64,000 nucleotides of DNA from Proteles cristata cristata (GCA_017311185.1 JAESUZ010004533.1:186001-250000), one strand, 5' to 3'; shown: positions 34,227 to 46,335, counted from the stretch's first letter. The notes: generated by a model from the sequence alone, not told the origin. A program made the numbers and translations.

Positions 34227-34880
34227 CCAAATCTCTTTATAAGAACATTGAACCAAGTTACATTTATCAGTCATATTTGAGAGTATCCATCTAACTTTAT
34301 CCTTGCTACAACAAGTAATTTGAAAAAAACACAATGTGATATAACTAAACGTGTGTGTAATATGGAATTATATAATAAAGCCAGTTTGGATGGCAAAAGG
34401 GGTATCTTGTTTTGATTTAAAATTCTTTGATTGCTAGCAATACCGAATATTTGTTCATCTGTTTAGGCTAGTTACATAGCCTAATGGTTTTTCTCTTTGA
34501 AGGGAATTTGGGTAAATTCTATCAGTTTCTTGAAAAGGCACATAGTTAGTGAGCTTTTGGTTCTTTTATTAAGAAATCTATTTAATGTGCTATAACGTGC
34601 ACGGTTTATAAAGCATATTTGAAAAATTTAAACTATTCTTTAGGTTTACTGTGGGGAAAAAATCTACATCAAAATACTTTGAATAGTAAGTATTTATTAT
34701 TCTTTTCTCATATTTCTTTGCTGTTTAAAAATATTATTATTAGGTAGGCAGAACTTGTTGTGTTGTTAATTTTGCTTATTGTTTTAGATATTTTAAAATA
34801 CGTTTGTTTTTTTTTTGCATATTTAGCTGTTCTGCTCTGTGTTTGGAAGCGTCTGTTTCTATAACTTTCGATATTTAAGG
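34227..34880. other. Unassigned sequence
   Basis: AT-rich, nothing recognised. Confidence 0.4.
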
Positions 34881-35095
34881 TTTTTTTTAACTGTTTTTTA
34901 AATATTTTGTTTCTGAGAGAGAAAGCGTGAAAGGGGAGGGTCAGAGAGAGAGGGAGACACAGAATATGAAAGAGGCTCCAGGCTGTGAGCTAACTGTCAG
35001 CCCAGAGCCTGATGTGGGACTTGAACCCAGAAACCGTAAGATCATGACCTGAGCCAAAGTTGGACGCTTAACCGACTGAGCCACCCAGGTGCCCC
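34881..35095 (-). mobile_element. Felid CAN SINE, gctaactgtcagc variant
   Basis: Probable short TSD around gatatt(t)aag at both sides. The segment gctaactgtcagc links it to the agctagctgtcagc group. Confidence 0.93.
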
Positions 35096-35499
35096 TTGAT
35101 ATTAAGTTTTGATTTGAGAAATAAATAAAACTAGTAAGCCAGGGCCTAAAGAAAATTGTTAAGTGTACAACTAAGGAATGGAAAGTATTCACCATCTGCC
35201 ACTAAATTGCTTTTCTAAAATACAATGCCAAGATGTAGAAATGTTCTAAATTGTCGTGTTCCAGCAAGTGCAGAGTTCATATGGGAGTCAGTATGACGCA
35301 TTTGCAAGGTAGGAGAGATGGCTCACAGGGAGAAGCGTGTTGGTATTGAAGAAAGGTGGAAAAAGCTGGGGGACAAGATGGGACCAGATAATAGAAACCT
35401 TAGATGCCATGCCGAGAAGTTTGAAATTCTTTCTGTAGATAATTGGGCACAATAATGGATACAAGTTTAGAAAAGTGACATGATGAAAACAACATAAAA
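35096..35499. other. Unassigned sequence, possibly an ancient repeat
   Basis: tagatgccatgccgagaagt followed by ttgaaattctttctgtagat resembles a widespread ancient repeat that I cannot name. Confidence 0.35.
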
Positions 35500-35766
35500 A
35501 AATATTTTGTCTAATGTGTAACATGGCGACTGTAGTTGATAACTGTACATTTAACTCTATATTGTGTTGTATAAATTGAAATTTGCTAAAAGAATAGAAC
35601 TTAAATATTTACACACACAAAAGGTAAATATATGAGGTGATGGAGGTGCTAATTAACTCAATAAGGGAAATTCTTTCGTAATGTATATGAATATCAAATA
35701 ATCATGTTGTATAACTTTAAATACCTTATATTTTTATTTGTAAATTATACCTCAATAAGATGAAGA
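35500..35766 (+). mobile_element. L1 3' end fragment
   Basis: taaatatatgaggtgatgga then ggtgctaattaactcaataa and a terminal aaattatacctcaataaga are typical of L1M 3' UTR ends. Confidence 0.65.
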
Positions 35767-35774
35767 AGGAAAAA

Positions 35775-35949
35775 ATTTTTAAAAATTTAATGTTTATTTA
35801 TTTATTTTGAGAGAGTGAGAGAGAATCCCAAGCAGGCCTCATTGTCAGCACAGAGCCTGACATAGGGCTCAATCTCATGAACCATGAGGTCATGACCTGA
35901 GTCAAAATCTAGGGTCAGATGCTTAACCAACTGAGCCACCCAGGTGCCC
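35775..35949 (-). mobile_element. Felid CAN SINE (body shortened)
   Basis: Inserted at the A-rich tail of the preceding L1. Head complement cacccaggtgccc. Confidence 0.92.
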
Positions 35950-36852
35950 TGAAAAAAATGTAATTTTAATGATAGTCTTGAATCTATCAGAGCCAGACTG
36001 TGAAAGGCCCTTACCTTAGAATCTGAGATGGTTCTTCTCTCCCCAGGCCACTTCTATTTGCTCCAGTGAATTTGACCAAAGTAAACAGAATGATTCTAGT
36101 CAGCACTCATTTAAGCAAACGGAGACTTAATGATTTTAATGAGAATGATGTCTGTTACAGCCAAAAATATTACAGAGGCCAGCAAAATGGGTTCTAGTTT
36201 GTGGTGGGTTCCATGGACTTTCTGTGTCTGAGCCTTCATCACTCCATACTCACCACAGCTGCATGACCCCTGATGGACTGTCATCTGCTCTCAGTGTTTA
36301 TCCAAAGAAGACCTGAAAAAAAGAAAAAACAAAGCAAAACAAACAAACAAAAAAAACCCCACAAAAAATAAAGAAGACATAGAAGTGTCCTGATGGTATG
36401 GTGACAAGAGTCCTTACCCGGGTGACTATGAGTTTCTGTGGATCATTAAAAGTTAACTTTTGTAGTACTAAATGACTCTCACTTAAAATAAATGAATTCA
36501 ACCATGTGTGTAATGTCACCTGAAAGGCAAGCAAGAAGGACCACTGACGTCCATTCTTGGTGGTCATTTGGGCATTAGGGAAAGGTCTGGGATGGGTATT
36601 CTATTGCTACACTGATTAGCAGCTCCTCTGTAAATAGGAGGGCATTAGGCAAGATTAAAGACTAGAAGCGAGGTAGGTGATCCTGCTGTTTGTGCTTAGC
36701 TGAGTGTCCCCTAACATCTCACTCGGCTGAGAGCCAGGGTCAGTTCTGTGGTTTCAAAAGGCCACACTTACACAAGATTGGATATGCTCCCAGAAAGATT
36801 AAAATTTGAGTGTATATGAGTGTTGTACAATTATTCATTCAACAGCTATTTA
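35950..36852. other. Unassigned sequence with an A-rich patch
   Basis: 36312-36370 is A-rich with CAAA units. The rest is unrecognised. An 89-codon minus frame crosses the A-rich patch. Confidence 0.4.
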
Positions 36853-37018
36853 TTTTTTAAAGTTTATTTTGAGAGACAGAGTGTGTGTGCAAATGAGCGG
36901 GGGCAGGGCAGAGAAAGAGAGAGCCTGATGTAGGGCTTAAACTCATGAACCGTGAGATCATGACCTGAGCCGAAGTGAGGAGCCAGACGCTTAACTGACT
37001 GAGCCACCCAGGCACCCC
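36853..37018 (-). mobile_element. Felid CAN SINE (body shortened)
   Basis: Purine region contains tgtgtgtgcaaatgag. Sits inside an ancient repeat whose text continues after it (ttattaagggtatattatgt). Confidence 0.92.
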
Positions 37019-37174
37019 ACTTCAAGAAATATTTATTAAGGGTATATTATGTACTGGATACTGTTTTAGGTGCTGGGATTACAGCATTTTTCAAAAGAGA
37101 TGAAAATCACTGCTATTAAAAGCCTATATTCCAGCCTTGTATAGAACCACAGTATGTAAGATTGATTAAAAGGA
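37019..37174. repeat. Ancient interspersed repeat, unnamed
   Basis: agaaatatttattaagggta then ggtgctgggattacagcatt and a left arm before the SINE (attattcattcaacagctat) follow a very common ancient mammalian repeat that I cannot name securely. Confidence 0.45.
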
Positions 37175-38200
37175 AAAAGAGAGAAAAAAGAAACCAATGG
37201 GTGAAAAAACTCTTGTGCTCTTAATGAACACCATTAAGTAGGGGAAAAGATGACCAACAGAATGGAAGAGGACATTTGCAAATCATATGTCTGATATCAT
37301 ATATCTAGTATAAATAATATATAAGAAACTCAATAATAATAAGACGAATACCCCACTTTAAAAATGAGCAAAGGATTTCAATAAACCTTTTCTCAAAGAA
37401 GATCCACAAATGGCCATCTAGCATGAGCAAAAGATGCTCAATGTCACTAGCCATTGAGGAAATGCAAATCAAAACCACAATGAGATAACTACTTTACACC
37501 CACGAAGAGGACTGTAATCAAAGAGAGAAAGTAACAAGTGTTGGTGAGGTTGTAGAGAAACTGGAATCCTCTTATATTGTTGGCAGGAATGTAAAATGAC
37601 ACAGCTGCTATGGGAAATAGTCTGGAAGTTTCTCAAAAGACTAAACATAGAATAACATATGACTTAGCAATTCCACGCCTAGGTATATCCCCAAGAGAAA
37701 TGAAAATATATGTCTGTACAGAAACTTGTACACAAATGTTTATTTATAATGTCCACAAGTAGAAATAGCCAATTGCCTATTAACTGATGAATGGAGGAAT
37801 AAAATGCGACAAATCTTTATAATGGAAGTTTTTGGCAATAAAAGGAATGAAGTATTGATATGTAGATGAACCTTGAAAACATTATGCTAAGTGAAAGAAG
37901 TCAGACACAAAAGGGCATATATCGCATGATTATATTCATGTGAAATTTCTAGAATAGTCAAATCCTAGAGACAAAAAGTATATTAGTGGTTGCCTGGGGC
38001 TGGGGGAAGGGGGCCTGCTGTTGGGGAGAAATGGAAATGACATCTAATGGGTTTAGGATTTCTTTTTGGGGTGAGGAAAATGTCCTAAAATTGTGATGGT
38101 TGTACAACACCCATGAATGTACTAAAAACTATTGAGATGTACAGTTTACATAGCTAAATTGTGTTGTATGTGAATTATACGTCAGTAAAGAAGAGGCTTA
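37175..38200 (+). mobile_element. L1 ORF2 end and 3' UTR, sense (L1MA/MB type)
   Basis: Collinear with L1: aaatggccatctagcatgag, atgcaaatcaaaaccacaat, gcaataaaaggaatgaagta, gaaccttgaaaacattatgc, gtggttgcctggggctgggg, ending tgaattatacgtcagtaaag. No coding capacity remains. Confidence 0.85.
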
Positions 38201-39234
38201 GAAAGGGTAGTGGGTGAATGTGTCAGTCTCAGCCCTGGATTACTGACACCTACAGAAACGAAACGGTTCTGGAAAGGAAGTTCCTATCCTGTCTGATTAG
38301 TGGGCATGGCAGCTCTACGTCAGACCTGCGGGGTTTTACCAGCAGCCCTGAGACCTGAGTGAGATCTGTCTTCCTCTTCGCTAAGATAGCTCCGGCTTGG
38401 TAGTCTGGTCATGGCCATTTGTGGGAAATGCTGATCTTACTTCTATCCCAGATTAGATGGCTCAGTTCCCTGCTGTGGCCTGGGGAGTCCTTCCCACTGA
38501 GGGCCAGGGGCCGTGAGAGGCCAGGGTGAAGAGGGATTAGAGACAGGCTGGTGACTATGGAGGGGAGCAGGGAAGAATGCGTCCAGTTTTCGTTTGACAG
38601 AGGACAGTATTTGAGAGAGAGGAGATAATCTTTGGTTTCTTGTGCAGAATATCTAAACAAAATTTTAAGTTTGTTTTCAAAAGCCAAAATCAATATATTA
38701 TATGCTTTTAAAGTGATAGAAACTTCATATTGCTTTTCAAGTCACTTCCAAGTTCATAAACTTAAATCACTTTATATATGTTGTGAAAATTACAGTGATT
38801 CAAGAGACATCCCAAATTATTATGTGGGGGAATATTAATAGACACTCTCAGAAGACAAAAGCAGAGATGGAAATAATTCAGAATGGTTTGATATTCTGAA
38901 ATAAAACCAATATCTGTTAGGGATGAAACAATGTTAATGCAGGTGGCTTCAAATGGTAACAGTATATGGGCTTTCAATTGTTAGCCATAAAAAGGGATGA
39001 AAAAAGACAGTAACTTCATTTTTAGTGAGTAAGTATGTCCTTACGACATTCCAGCAAAGGCTCCTTACCAAGCTGCCCTTGTGGTACAATTCACGTGCTT
39101 CTGTTCCTGTTGGCTGACTGGCTCAGCGCTGCACTGTTTTGCCTGTAGTATCACAGTTCTTGTCTCTTCCCATGTTGAAGTTATATGATTTGATGAAGCT
39201 GTTAGCACTTGTGCAATGGGTTTTTTAAAAAATA
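38201..39234. other. Unassigned sequence
   Basis: A 94-codon minus frame (38409-38693) lies in a GC-moderate patch with no recognisable domain. No splice or promoter pattern that I can support. Confidence 0.4.
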
Positions 39235-39246
39235 TTTTAATCAGCA

Positions 39247-39399
39247 AAGGGGCACCTGGATGGCTCAAGTTAACTGTCCCATGCTTGATTTCTGCTCATG
39301 GTTTTTTAGTTCAGTCTTCACATCGGATTCTCTCTTTCTCTTTCCCTCTACTCCACTCCCTCTGCTCCTGCTCTCTCTCTCTCTTAAATAAATAAAGTG
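39247..39399 (+). mobile_element. CAN SINE, old and internally shortened, 12-bp TSD
   Basis: ttttaatcagca at 39235-39246 and 39400-39411, exact. The B-box region is lost. Confidence 0.9.
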
Positions 39400-39461
39400 T
39401 TTTAATCAGCATGAATTCTGTGACCAATCCAACTCCCAGCATTTGCCTCTGCGTGGTAGAC

Positions 39462-39638
39462 CAGTAGTACTCAAACTTTGCTGCACATTGAATTCTCTTG
39501 ATCTCTAAGTATGCTGATGCATAGCTCCTACTCCCAGATATTTTGGTTTAAGGGGTATGGGAAACAACCTGGTCACTGAGATTTCAAAAATTCCCCAGGT
39601 GGTCCTCATGTGTAGCAGCAAAATTTGGGCACCACTGC
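39462..39638. mobile_element. MER5A-type hAT-Charlie element, complete
   Basis: Terminal inverted repeats cagtagtactcaaactttg and the complement of aaaatttgggcaccactg are both visible. Length (177 bp) fits MER5A. Confidence 0.8.
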
Positions 39639-40579
39639 ACCGTACTATTATTTAAAGGCTCTGCATAAGCCACTCCCAGACCAAGAGGGAAGAGCATTAA
39701 CCCTGGTAAGTCACTGTACACAGAGAGTAAGACTATTATATATGTAGTAGCATGTAAAGGCAAGTAGTAAAAGATGTTCCAGTGACACCATTTAATTACT
39801 TTTTACTACAATTTTTTTCAGTTCTTAATTTTATTTAATGCCATTATTCTCAGCTCCGGGCTAAATGCTTTCTCTTGCTTCTCGACATTTAGAGATCTTA
39901 TGCATTTTTGTAACCTTATCTCTTTACTCTGTCATCTTGTGGCAGGTTCTGCATATTTCATTTAATTTCTTGGTCTTTTTGATGAACGGATCTCTGAAGG
40001 CTCCTATTTATATGCTTTGCTAGCTGTACTGTTCACAGGTTTCTTGTGTGCCCAGCTTGAATGTGACGTGGGGCTGGATGGTCTCAGCAAGCAGGGAAGA
40101 AAGGCAGTCTTCTGCCTCCATATCCTGTCCAAATCAGCAGTGACATGGTTTTCACTTACGTCATTGGAAACTAAATCTCTAATTTGTTTCCCATTATCGT
40201 TCCAAGGGCTCTCCCATTTCTCCACTGCTGTTCCTCCTTGCCATTTGTTGCTTTCCAGGCTTCTCTATTATTGAATAACTATGCAGAAAAGAATTCCCCC
40301 GGAGGTATTAGATTGAATTTTTTTCTCAAGATTAAAAAAATGTCCTGTTTATTAATGAGTTGTATGGGCAGTTTGTATCTGGGTTGGCCTGCTTTTGCAG
40401 CCCTCCCTCTTGCTTTGGCAAGATACTATTTGAAATATGATTTAATATGCCTTGAACTTCCTTTTGGAAACTATTAATATATTAAATAACGTCAGAGCCA
40501 AAGCAACAATAGACCAACATCCCTGTTGCCTTAAATGGGTAGGCTTAAGACTTTTTATTTTTTTTCACACACAATTCTA
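39639..40579. other. Unassigned sequence
   Basis: Two overlapping plus frames of 85 and 97 codons (40017-40477) and a 73-codon minus frame have no recognisable domain. Confidence 0.4.
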
Positions 40580-40790
40580 CCTAATGTCTGTATTTCTTTT
40601 ACTCACTTTTTCTGATTATAAAAATAATATGTAATCATTAAAAAAATTGAAATTACCGAATAATATTTTTTAAATTGAGAGAGAAATCACCTATAGTTAT
40701 ATTGACATAATTACTGCCAATATTTTGGTATATTTCTTCTTAACTTTTACCTATATATATTTTTCAAAATTTTCTGATGAAATTTTTAAA
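40580..40790. mobile_element. Old LINE-like fragment
   Basis: actcactttttctgattata then aaaataatatgtaatcatta and ttactgccaatattttggta belong to a familiar ancient repeat. Orientation and name uncertain. Confidence 0.4.
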
Positions 40791-41639
40791 TACATAAAAA
40801 ACAAAAATACCAGTGCAAGGAACACCTGTTTATCTATACATATACTTACCACCTAGATTTGACTGTTTTTAGGATTCTGTAATTAAAGATTCACATCTGT
40901 CCACTTCCCCCCCCCACCGTGTGATTGGCAAGAGTAATTATGGTATGAAATTTTGACTCTCTTGAATATTATCTTTTCATCTAATGGTTTGCGCATCCTT
41001 TGAGATTCTTGCCTGAATAAATTATTTCATTGGGGATTGCAAAATGGTGTTTTCTAATTCTGTTCCTTCTACATTTATTAGCTGGAATTACTTTGGAAAG
41101 AGCAACTTTCCTTCACAAATTTTGGTTCCTCCTAAAAAGGCAGGGCAAATACTTACTAATTTCCCTTTATTTACTAATTTTCAGAGTAAACAATTATTGT
41201 AATATTTCATAGTTGTATTAAAAGCCACAAAGTTAAGATCCTAATGTATCTATGGCTTCTAGCCTTCTTTTTAGCTATTCTGCTAGTTTTACCAGAGTTA
41301 GCATTTTCTTGTACTTACAATGATTTGTCAATATCTCCTTTAATGGCTACATATGATTTTTTTCTGTTTGGTGGGATCAAAGTTCTTTCCTATTAAGTTT
41401 AGATTGTTTCCAGTTATTCATGGTCACCAAAAATGTTTTGGAACATTTTTGCCTAGATTTTTGCTTAACTTTTGGATTATTTCTTTAGGATAGAGTCTAT
41501 TTTCTTAAAACCCAAATTAAGCGTGTAGCTATGAAGAACATGTGGGTCAGGGATTGGCTCATGGTTGTATAATGGACCTTTATTCAAAGCTGGTTCCCTC
41601 CTTAAGACCTAATGCTCATCTAGTGCCGTAGTTTCCCTC
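40791..41639. other. Unassigned, possibly antisense LINE in part
   Basis: 41250-41480 (tttagattgtttccagttat) resembles antisense L1 3' UTR. The rest is unrecognised. The C run at 40908-40916 is a short homopolymer. Confidence 0.35.
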
Positions 41640-41815
41640 AGGCTACCTTGTGTTTTGTTTCACTTGCCCTGTGTGTGTGATTTTTCTCGATGATTTATAA
41701 GCCCTCTGAAGTCAGGTATTGTGTTTTATGTTTTATTTTTTGGTGTGTCCCTAGCATCATGCATTATGTTTAACTCACTATAGACACTGAAGAAATGTTC
41801 ATTAATGATGGTGAT
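41640..41815 (+). repeat. L2 3' end
   Basis: taagccctctgaagtcaggt, gtgtgtccctagcatcatgc and actgaagaaatgttcattaa match the L2 3' end pattern. Confidence 0.6.
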
Positions 41816-41954
41816 TTTGTGATTTATTTTTTTTTTTTTGCCATATTGTGGCAAATTTAGTAGACTTAAAGTGACTAGAGCTGTCTGTGATTTTGAAGGC
41901 TTCTGTCTGATGGAAGGCTCACTTAGGTCTGTCTTCCTATTGAAATCATTTTGT

Positions 41955-42175
41955 GGGGACCTGGGTGGCTCAGTCGGTTAAGTGTCTGACTCTTGATTTT
42001 GGCTCAGGTCATGATCTCATGGTTTGGCTTGTGAGATTGAGCTGTCTGCCAGGCTCCATGCTGAGGGCGCAGAGCCTGCTTGGGATTCTCTCTCCGTCTC
42101 TCTCTCCCTTCCCTGTGTGTGTGCACGCTCTCTGTCTCTCTCTAGGTAAGTAAATAAACTTAAAAAAATTTTTTT
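41955..42175 (+). mobile_element. Felid CAN SINE (older form)
   Basis: Head ggggacctgggtggctcagt. Contains an extra gtttggct near the B box, which breaks the promoter. Confidence 0.93.
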
Positions 42176-42921
42176 GTGTGTGAAATATAAGATTGGCAAA
42201 GGTGACGTTATTTTGTTTCCTAAATTACTCCTGTGTCCTGGATAATATATTGTAACCTTGGTGCTGACAATTGTTTATTATAACACAAAATCTACTACGT
42301 CTTCTGTGGTATGCTCTGGGAGCTCCTAGATGTGAAGCAATAAGTGGGTAATGGTGGCTGGATGGTGTGGCAGTATCTTCCAGGAAGATTTCATTGACAG
42401 ATGAGTCTGCATAGAAGGCGTAAGCAGTTATCTTCAGGCAGCCAAGTTAAAGGAGATAAAACCTTTATTACCTGCCTCATTATTATTTTTTTGGTATTGC
42501 TAGACATCAGTGATGCCACCTAAACAACTACTTTTTAATGATGATTTTTGTGCAATGATAGCTTATCAGTGGCAAAACTTGCTCTTTGAGGATTCTTTGA
42601 TTTTTTAGTTCAATTAGGTTAAAGTTGGTATTTAGTTCAACATTATTACTTATAACCTATTTAAATAATCTGTCTTGGTTGTACTTCACATATATTCTAT
42701 TTTTTAAAAATTCACAATTTTATTTTTTTTAGTTTGAAACATTTTATGTTTAGAAATGTCTAGACCTGGAAGAATGACATGTTACTTATTTAGAGTAACA
42801 CTGGCAGACAGACAGAATTATTCTTCTCTATTAACAAATTATATCTCTGTTGTATAGACCACAAAGTTAAAATGCATGATTATATTTTCCTTTTTGATTG
42901 TTTTGAAATGAGAGAGACTTT
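42176..42921. other. Unassigned sequence
   Basis: AT-rich, nothing recognised. Confidence 0.4.
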
Positions 42922-43139
42922 CTTTTTTAAAAAAATTTTCTAATGTTTATGTATTTTAGAGAAAAAGAGGGACAGTGTGAGTGGGGAGGGGCAGAGAGAG
43001 AGGGAGACACAGGATCTGAATCAGGCTCCAGGCTCTGAGCTGTCAACATAGAGATTGACGTAGGGCTCAAACCCATGGGCCATGAGATCATGACCTGAAG
43101 TGAAGTCAGACATCTGACTGACTGAGCCACCCGGCGCCT
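42922..43139 (-). mobile_element. Felid CAN SINE (older form)
   Basis: Head complement cacccggcgcc. CpG-poor. Confidence 0.93.
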
Positions 43140-43261
43140 CTCAATAAATTTTCCTTGAGTCAAAGAATGAATTTGTCTCTGTTGCTGTCTTTGGTGCCTA
43201 ATCAAAGAACAAATAAAGTAGCTCCTCTAGTCTCTGAACAAGCTAAAATCCTTTGCACTTT

Positions 43262-43415
43262 TTAGAATAAATGATGCGTGATAGGAGATGGGGACTGAGG
43301 AGTGCCCTTGGGATGAGCCCGGGTGGTGTACATAAGTAGTGAGTCACTGGATTGTGCCTCTGGAACTAATATTGCACTATTTGTTAACTAACTGGAGTTT
43401 AAATAAGAACTAAAA
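43262..43415 (+). mobile_element. Carnivoran L1 3' end, older type
   Basis: ggagatggggactgaggagt, gtacataagtagtgagtcac, gcactatttgttaactaact and agtttaaataagaac follow the longer carnivoran L1 3' UTR end. About 150 bases, strongly 5'-truncated. Confidence 0.75.
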
Positions 43416-43617
43416 AAATAGTAAAGTTATAATTAGAAGAGCATAAAAAAATAGAATAGATGGTAGTAACACTTTCTTTTAACTTAAAATGAAGTACTCT
43501 AATCTCTGTCTTTTGGGCCAAAGTAGATATTGCCATTTTTCTTTTTAAGGTGTTTTGAACAACACATACACACATCATGGAAAAATACATCAAAATTAAT
43601 TAAACTGCAGTATTTTC

Positions 43618-44166
43618 TTTTTTTTTTCTTTACTCCCAAATTTAATTTAATTTTTTTTTTTACAAGTAGTTTATTGTCAAAATAGTTTCCACATAACACC
43701 CAATGCTCATCCCCACAAGTGTCCTCCTCCATGCCCATCCCTCCCCACCCCCCACATCCATCAGTCCTCAGTTTTTGTCAGCATTCAAGAGTCTCTCATG
43801 GTTTGCCTCTCTCCCTTTCCCCCACCATTTCCGCCCTTCTTCTCCCCCTTGTTCCTCTGTTCAAGTTCCTCCTAATCCTCCTATACGTGCAAACATATGA
43901 TATTTGTCCTTCTCTGCCTGACTTATTTCGCTCAGCATAACACCCTCAAGGTCCATCCATGTTGCTACACATGGCCAGATTTCATTGTTTCTCATTGCCA
44001 TGTGGTATTCCATGGTATAGATAAACCACAGCTTCTTGATCCATTCATCTGTTGATGGACACTTAGGCTCTTTCCATGTTTTAGCTATTGTGGAGAGTGC
44101 TGCTATGAACATTGGGGTACATGTGCTCCTATCAACATTTCTGTATCCCTTGGGTAAATTCCTAGC
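43618..44166 (-). mobile_element. Young 5'-truncated carnivoran L1 with 17-bp TSD
   Basis: TSD taaactgcagtattttc at 43601-43617 and 44167-44183, exact. Sense (minus) order: ORF2 C-terminus, 3' UTR with catggaggaggacacttgtg and ggatgagcattgggtgttat, AATAAA (complement at 43670-43675), a first A-run (complement 43651-43661), 22-23 non-A bases, then a second A-run (complement 43618-43627). Confidence 0.92.
43861..44166 (-). pseudogene. L1 ORF2 C-terminal fragment
   Basis: The frame is open from the truncation point to a stop at 43861, about 100 codons. It has ORF2 C-terminal landmarks, including CPSTDEWIKKLWFIYTMEYH and EKDKYHMFA. The intact protein carries endonuclease and reverse transcriptase N-terminal to this part; both are absent, so the fragment is inactive. 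Confidence 0.88.
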
Positions 44167-44189
44167 TAAACTGCAGTATTTTCAATGCT

Positions 44190-44275
44190 TTATAAACATT
44201 AGCCCCATTAATTGTCATAACATCCTTATAAAACAAATATTATCTTCTTCACATAGGTGGCTAAATTGAAGGACC
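44190..44275 (-). repeat. MIR fragment
   Basis: ttgtcataacatccttataa then atcttcttcacataggtggc fits a decayed antisense MIR. Confidence 0.4.
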
Positions 44276-45339
44276 GTGTCTACAATGAATATGCTGAGGC
44301 AGTTAGTGTCATAAGAGTCTTCTTGTTCTTATATTAGGTACACAGACTCCACCTATAGTTTTGATGAAACACTGCTTTCCTTTAAAATTAATTATGGTTA
44401 GTACAAATAATTTTTTTAATTCTGGAAACTATCAGACACACTTAAAAAAAAATAAAAGAGAATAGGAGGTAGATGAAGTATCCTCTACTGGACAAAGATT
44501 ATAGTTAACAGAGCCAAAAATACAGTGAAGTATGAGAGACTAACCACTAAATTGCAATTCCTAGTGTACTTGTGCTTACCACCAACCACCTTCTTCGTGT
44601 CACATTTCAAATATTAGTGACCTAGCACTATTATATCTGTTTCCCTTCTCTAGTCACCCTGAGACTCAGCTCTCCCTATACACCTTTCTGACTTGTCAAA
44701 CTCCTAGAGGGGGCTCTGGAACTGTGTCTTTCATCCATTTCACGAAGTCCATCTTCCCTACCTGACTTACTTCCAATATCCCATTTATCCTCGTGAAAGC
44801 AAGTGACCCTATGTCTACCTAAATGCACAGCTGCGTACCCATCCAGCAGTTTTTAATCCCTATCTCAGAGTCAAACTGTTCAAAATGGGCTGAAGAAGAA
44901 TGTACCAATGGTTTCTGGAGGGAAACTATATAGGTTGGTTTCCTTCTAGGATTCTTTTTTTTTTTTTACCACTGCCTTCCAACCCGCCTCCCTTCCCTGC
45001 CCCCTGCCGGAAACTCAGTACAGAAACTCCTCCTAGGCCTGGTTAAAAACTTGCCCAACCGAACCATCTGAAAAAAGACTGTGAGCTGAAAAAAAAGATA
45101 AGGAGTATGTAGGGGAAAGGTGTGTATGTGGCAGACAGAATGTGACAAGGACAAGTTCTAGGCTCAATTCTGAAGACAAACTGTAATTCTTTTGAATCAC
45201 ACTTTTTCCATTTTCTTCTTTCGTTACTTCATGCTACCTGGAGCACTTGCGTCAGGAGAGAAAACAATAAAAGTAATTACTCTAAAATTTTATGGTCTCA
45301 CTATGATATTATTTCTTTTTATATATTATTATTTCTTTT
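44276..45339. other. Unassigned sequence
   Basis: Contains a T(13) run at 44955-44967 and some L2-like words near 44690. No gene seen. Confidence 0.4.
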
Positions 45340-45475
45340 TTATAGCCTCTGTGATGTAGTTAATAGTACTTACATTTTACAGCTGAAAAAAGTGGAGTTG
45401 AAAGAAGGTAAGTGATTCATAGAATCAGTAAATGGCGGAAATTGGAATTAATCCAGGGCTTTGATGCTAACTAAG
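45340..45475 (-). repeat. MIR fragment
   Basis: acttacattttacagctgaa, gaaggtaagtgattcataga and ggaattaatccagggctttg are the antisense MIR core. Confidence 0.65.
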
Positions 45476-46273
45476 CCACAGTGCAAAGACAATAAATAGC
45501 ACAGTATATGGGAAATGACAAAAATGAACATAGGAAAAGAGGCCATATGTAAGATTTCAAAAAGTTAGTCTAACAACATTACAGAGTCATTATTGGGGTA
45601 GGAGATTGTCGAGAAATGAAATGCCACACTTTCTTCTAGCTCCCTAGATAGGTACAAGTCAACCCTGTAAAAGATTGTGCTTCATTGATTTCAGAAATGA
45701 CAACTCCAGCAATAATAAGAATGGAGGCCCATAAAATTCACAGGAAGTACCTGAAGGAAATCTAAATGAAAAACATTTAAACATGGAAACAATAGATCTA
45801 TGCTAAGGAAAACGCATCTTGAAGAATCAAAGTGAGGAAGATAAAAAAGCTTCAGTCTCAGTTGCTGCAATAAAGAGTAACTAAAAGATGGCTCCTTTGT
45901 CATTACAGTGTAACTGCCAGTCAACCAAACTGCCATCATCACCCTGTGGAACTGAGAACTATTAAGTATGACGAGGGATTGCATACAATGACTCCATGTA
46001 TTATAAAAAGAGTCCTCTATATATTCCAAAGCATATTCTTTATTTAGTGTAAAAAACATTTTCCCATCTTAAAAAACTCTGTTAAAATGAAAATAAATGT
46101 TTCTGAACTTCTTCCCTAGAATATTTCCTAATTCCCATGTAATGTAGTCAGTCCATCTGTGGCATGTTAGAAGGAAATGATGAAAAACAATGGGGAAAAA
46201 AGTCTCTGTTCAATCCTGTTCATTGAAAATGCTTTCTATGTCAATTTATACATAAAAAGAAATCTGTACCTAT
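45476..46273. other. Unassigned sequence
   Basis: Holds a 122-codon minus frame (45691-46059) free of SINE or LINE matches that I recognise. It shows no domain and no conserved motif, so I do not call it a gene. Confidence 0.4.
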
Positions 46274-46312
46274 CAAGAGTCAGAGGCTTAACAGACTTAC
46301 CACACTGGTGCC
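46274..46312 (-). mobile_element. CAN SINE head-only fragment
   Basis: tcaagagtcagaggcttaac then agacttaccacactggtgcc is the complement of the first 40 bases of the SINE. Body and tail are missing. Confidence 0.75.
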
Positions 46313-46335
46313 CTTTATTTTAACATTTTATTTAT

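Noticed and set aside
43861..44112. Host gene candidate (81+ codons, well-formed protein)
   Set aside because: It is the C-terminal end of L1 ORF2, with the L1 3' UTR directly downstream and a TSD around the whole.
45691..46059. 122-codon minus ORF in repeat-poor DNA
   Set aside because: No recognisable domain or motif; length is compatible with chance in a window of this size.
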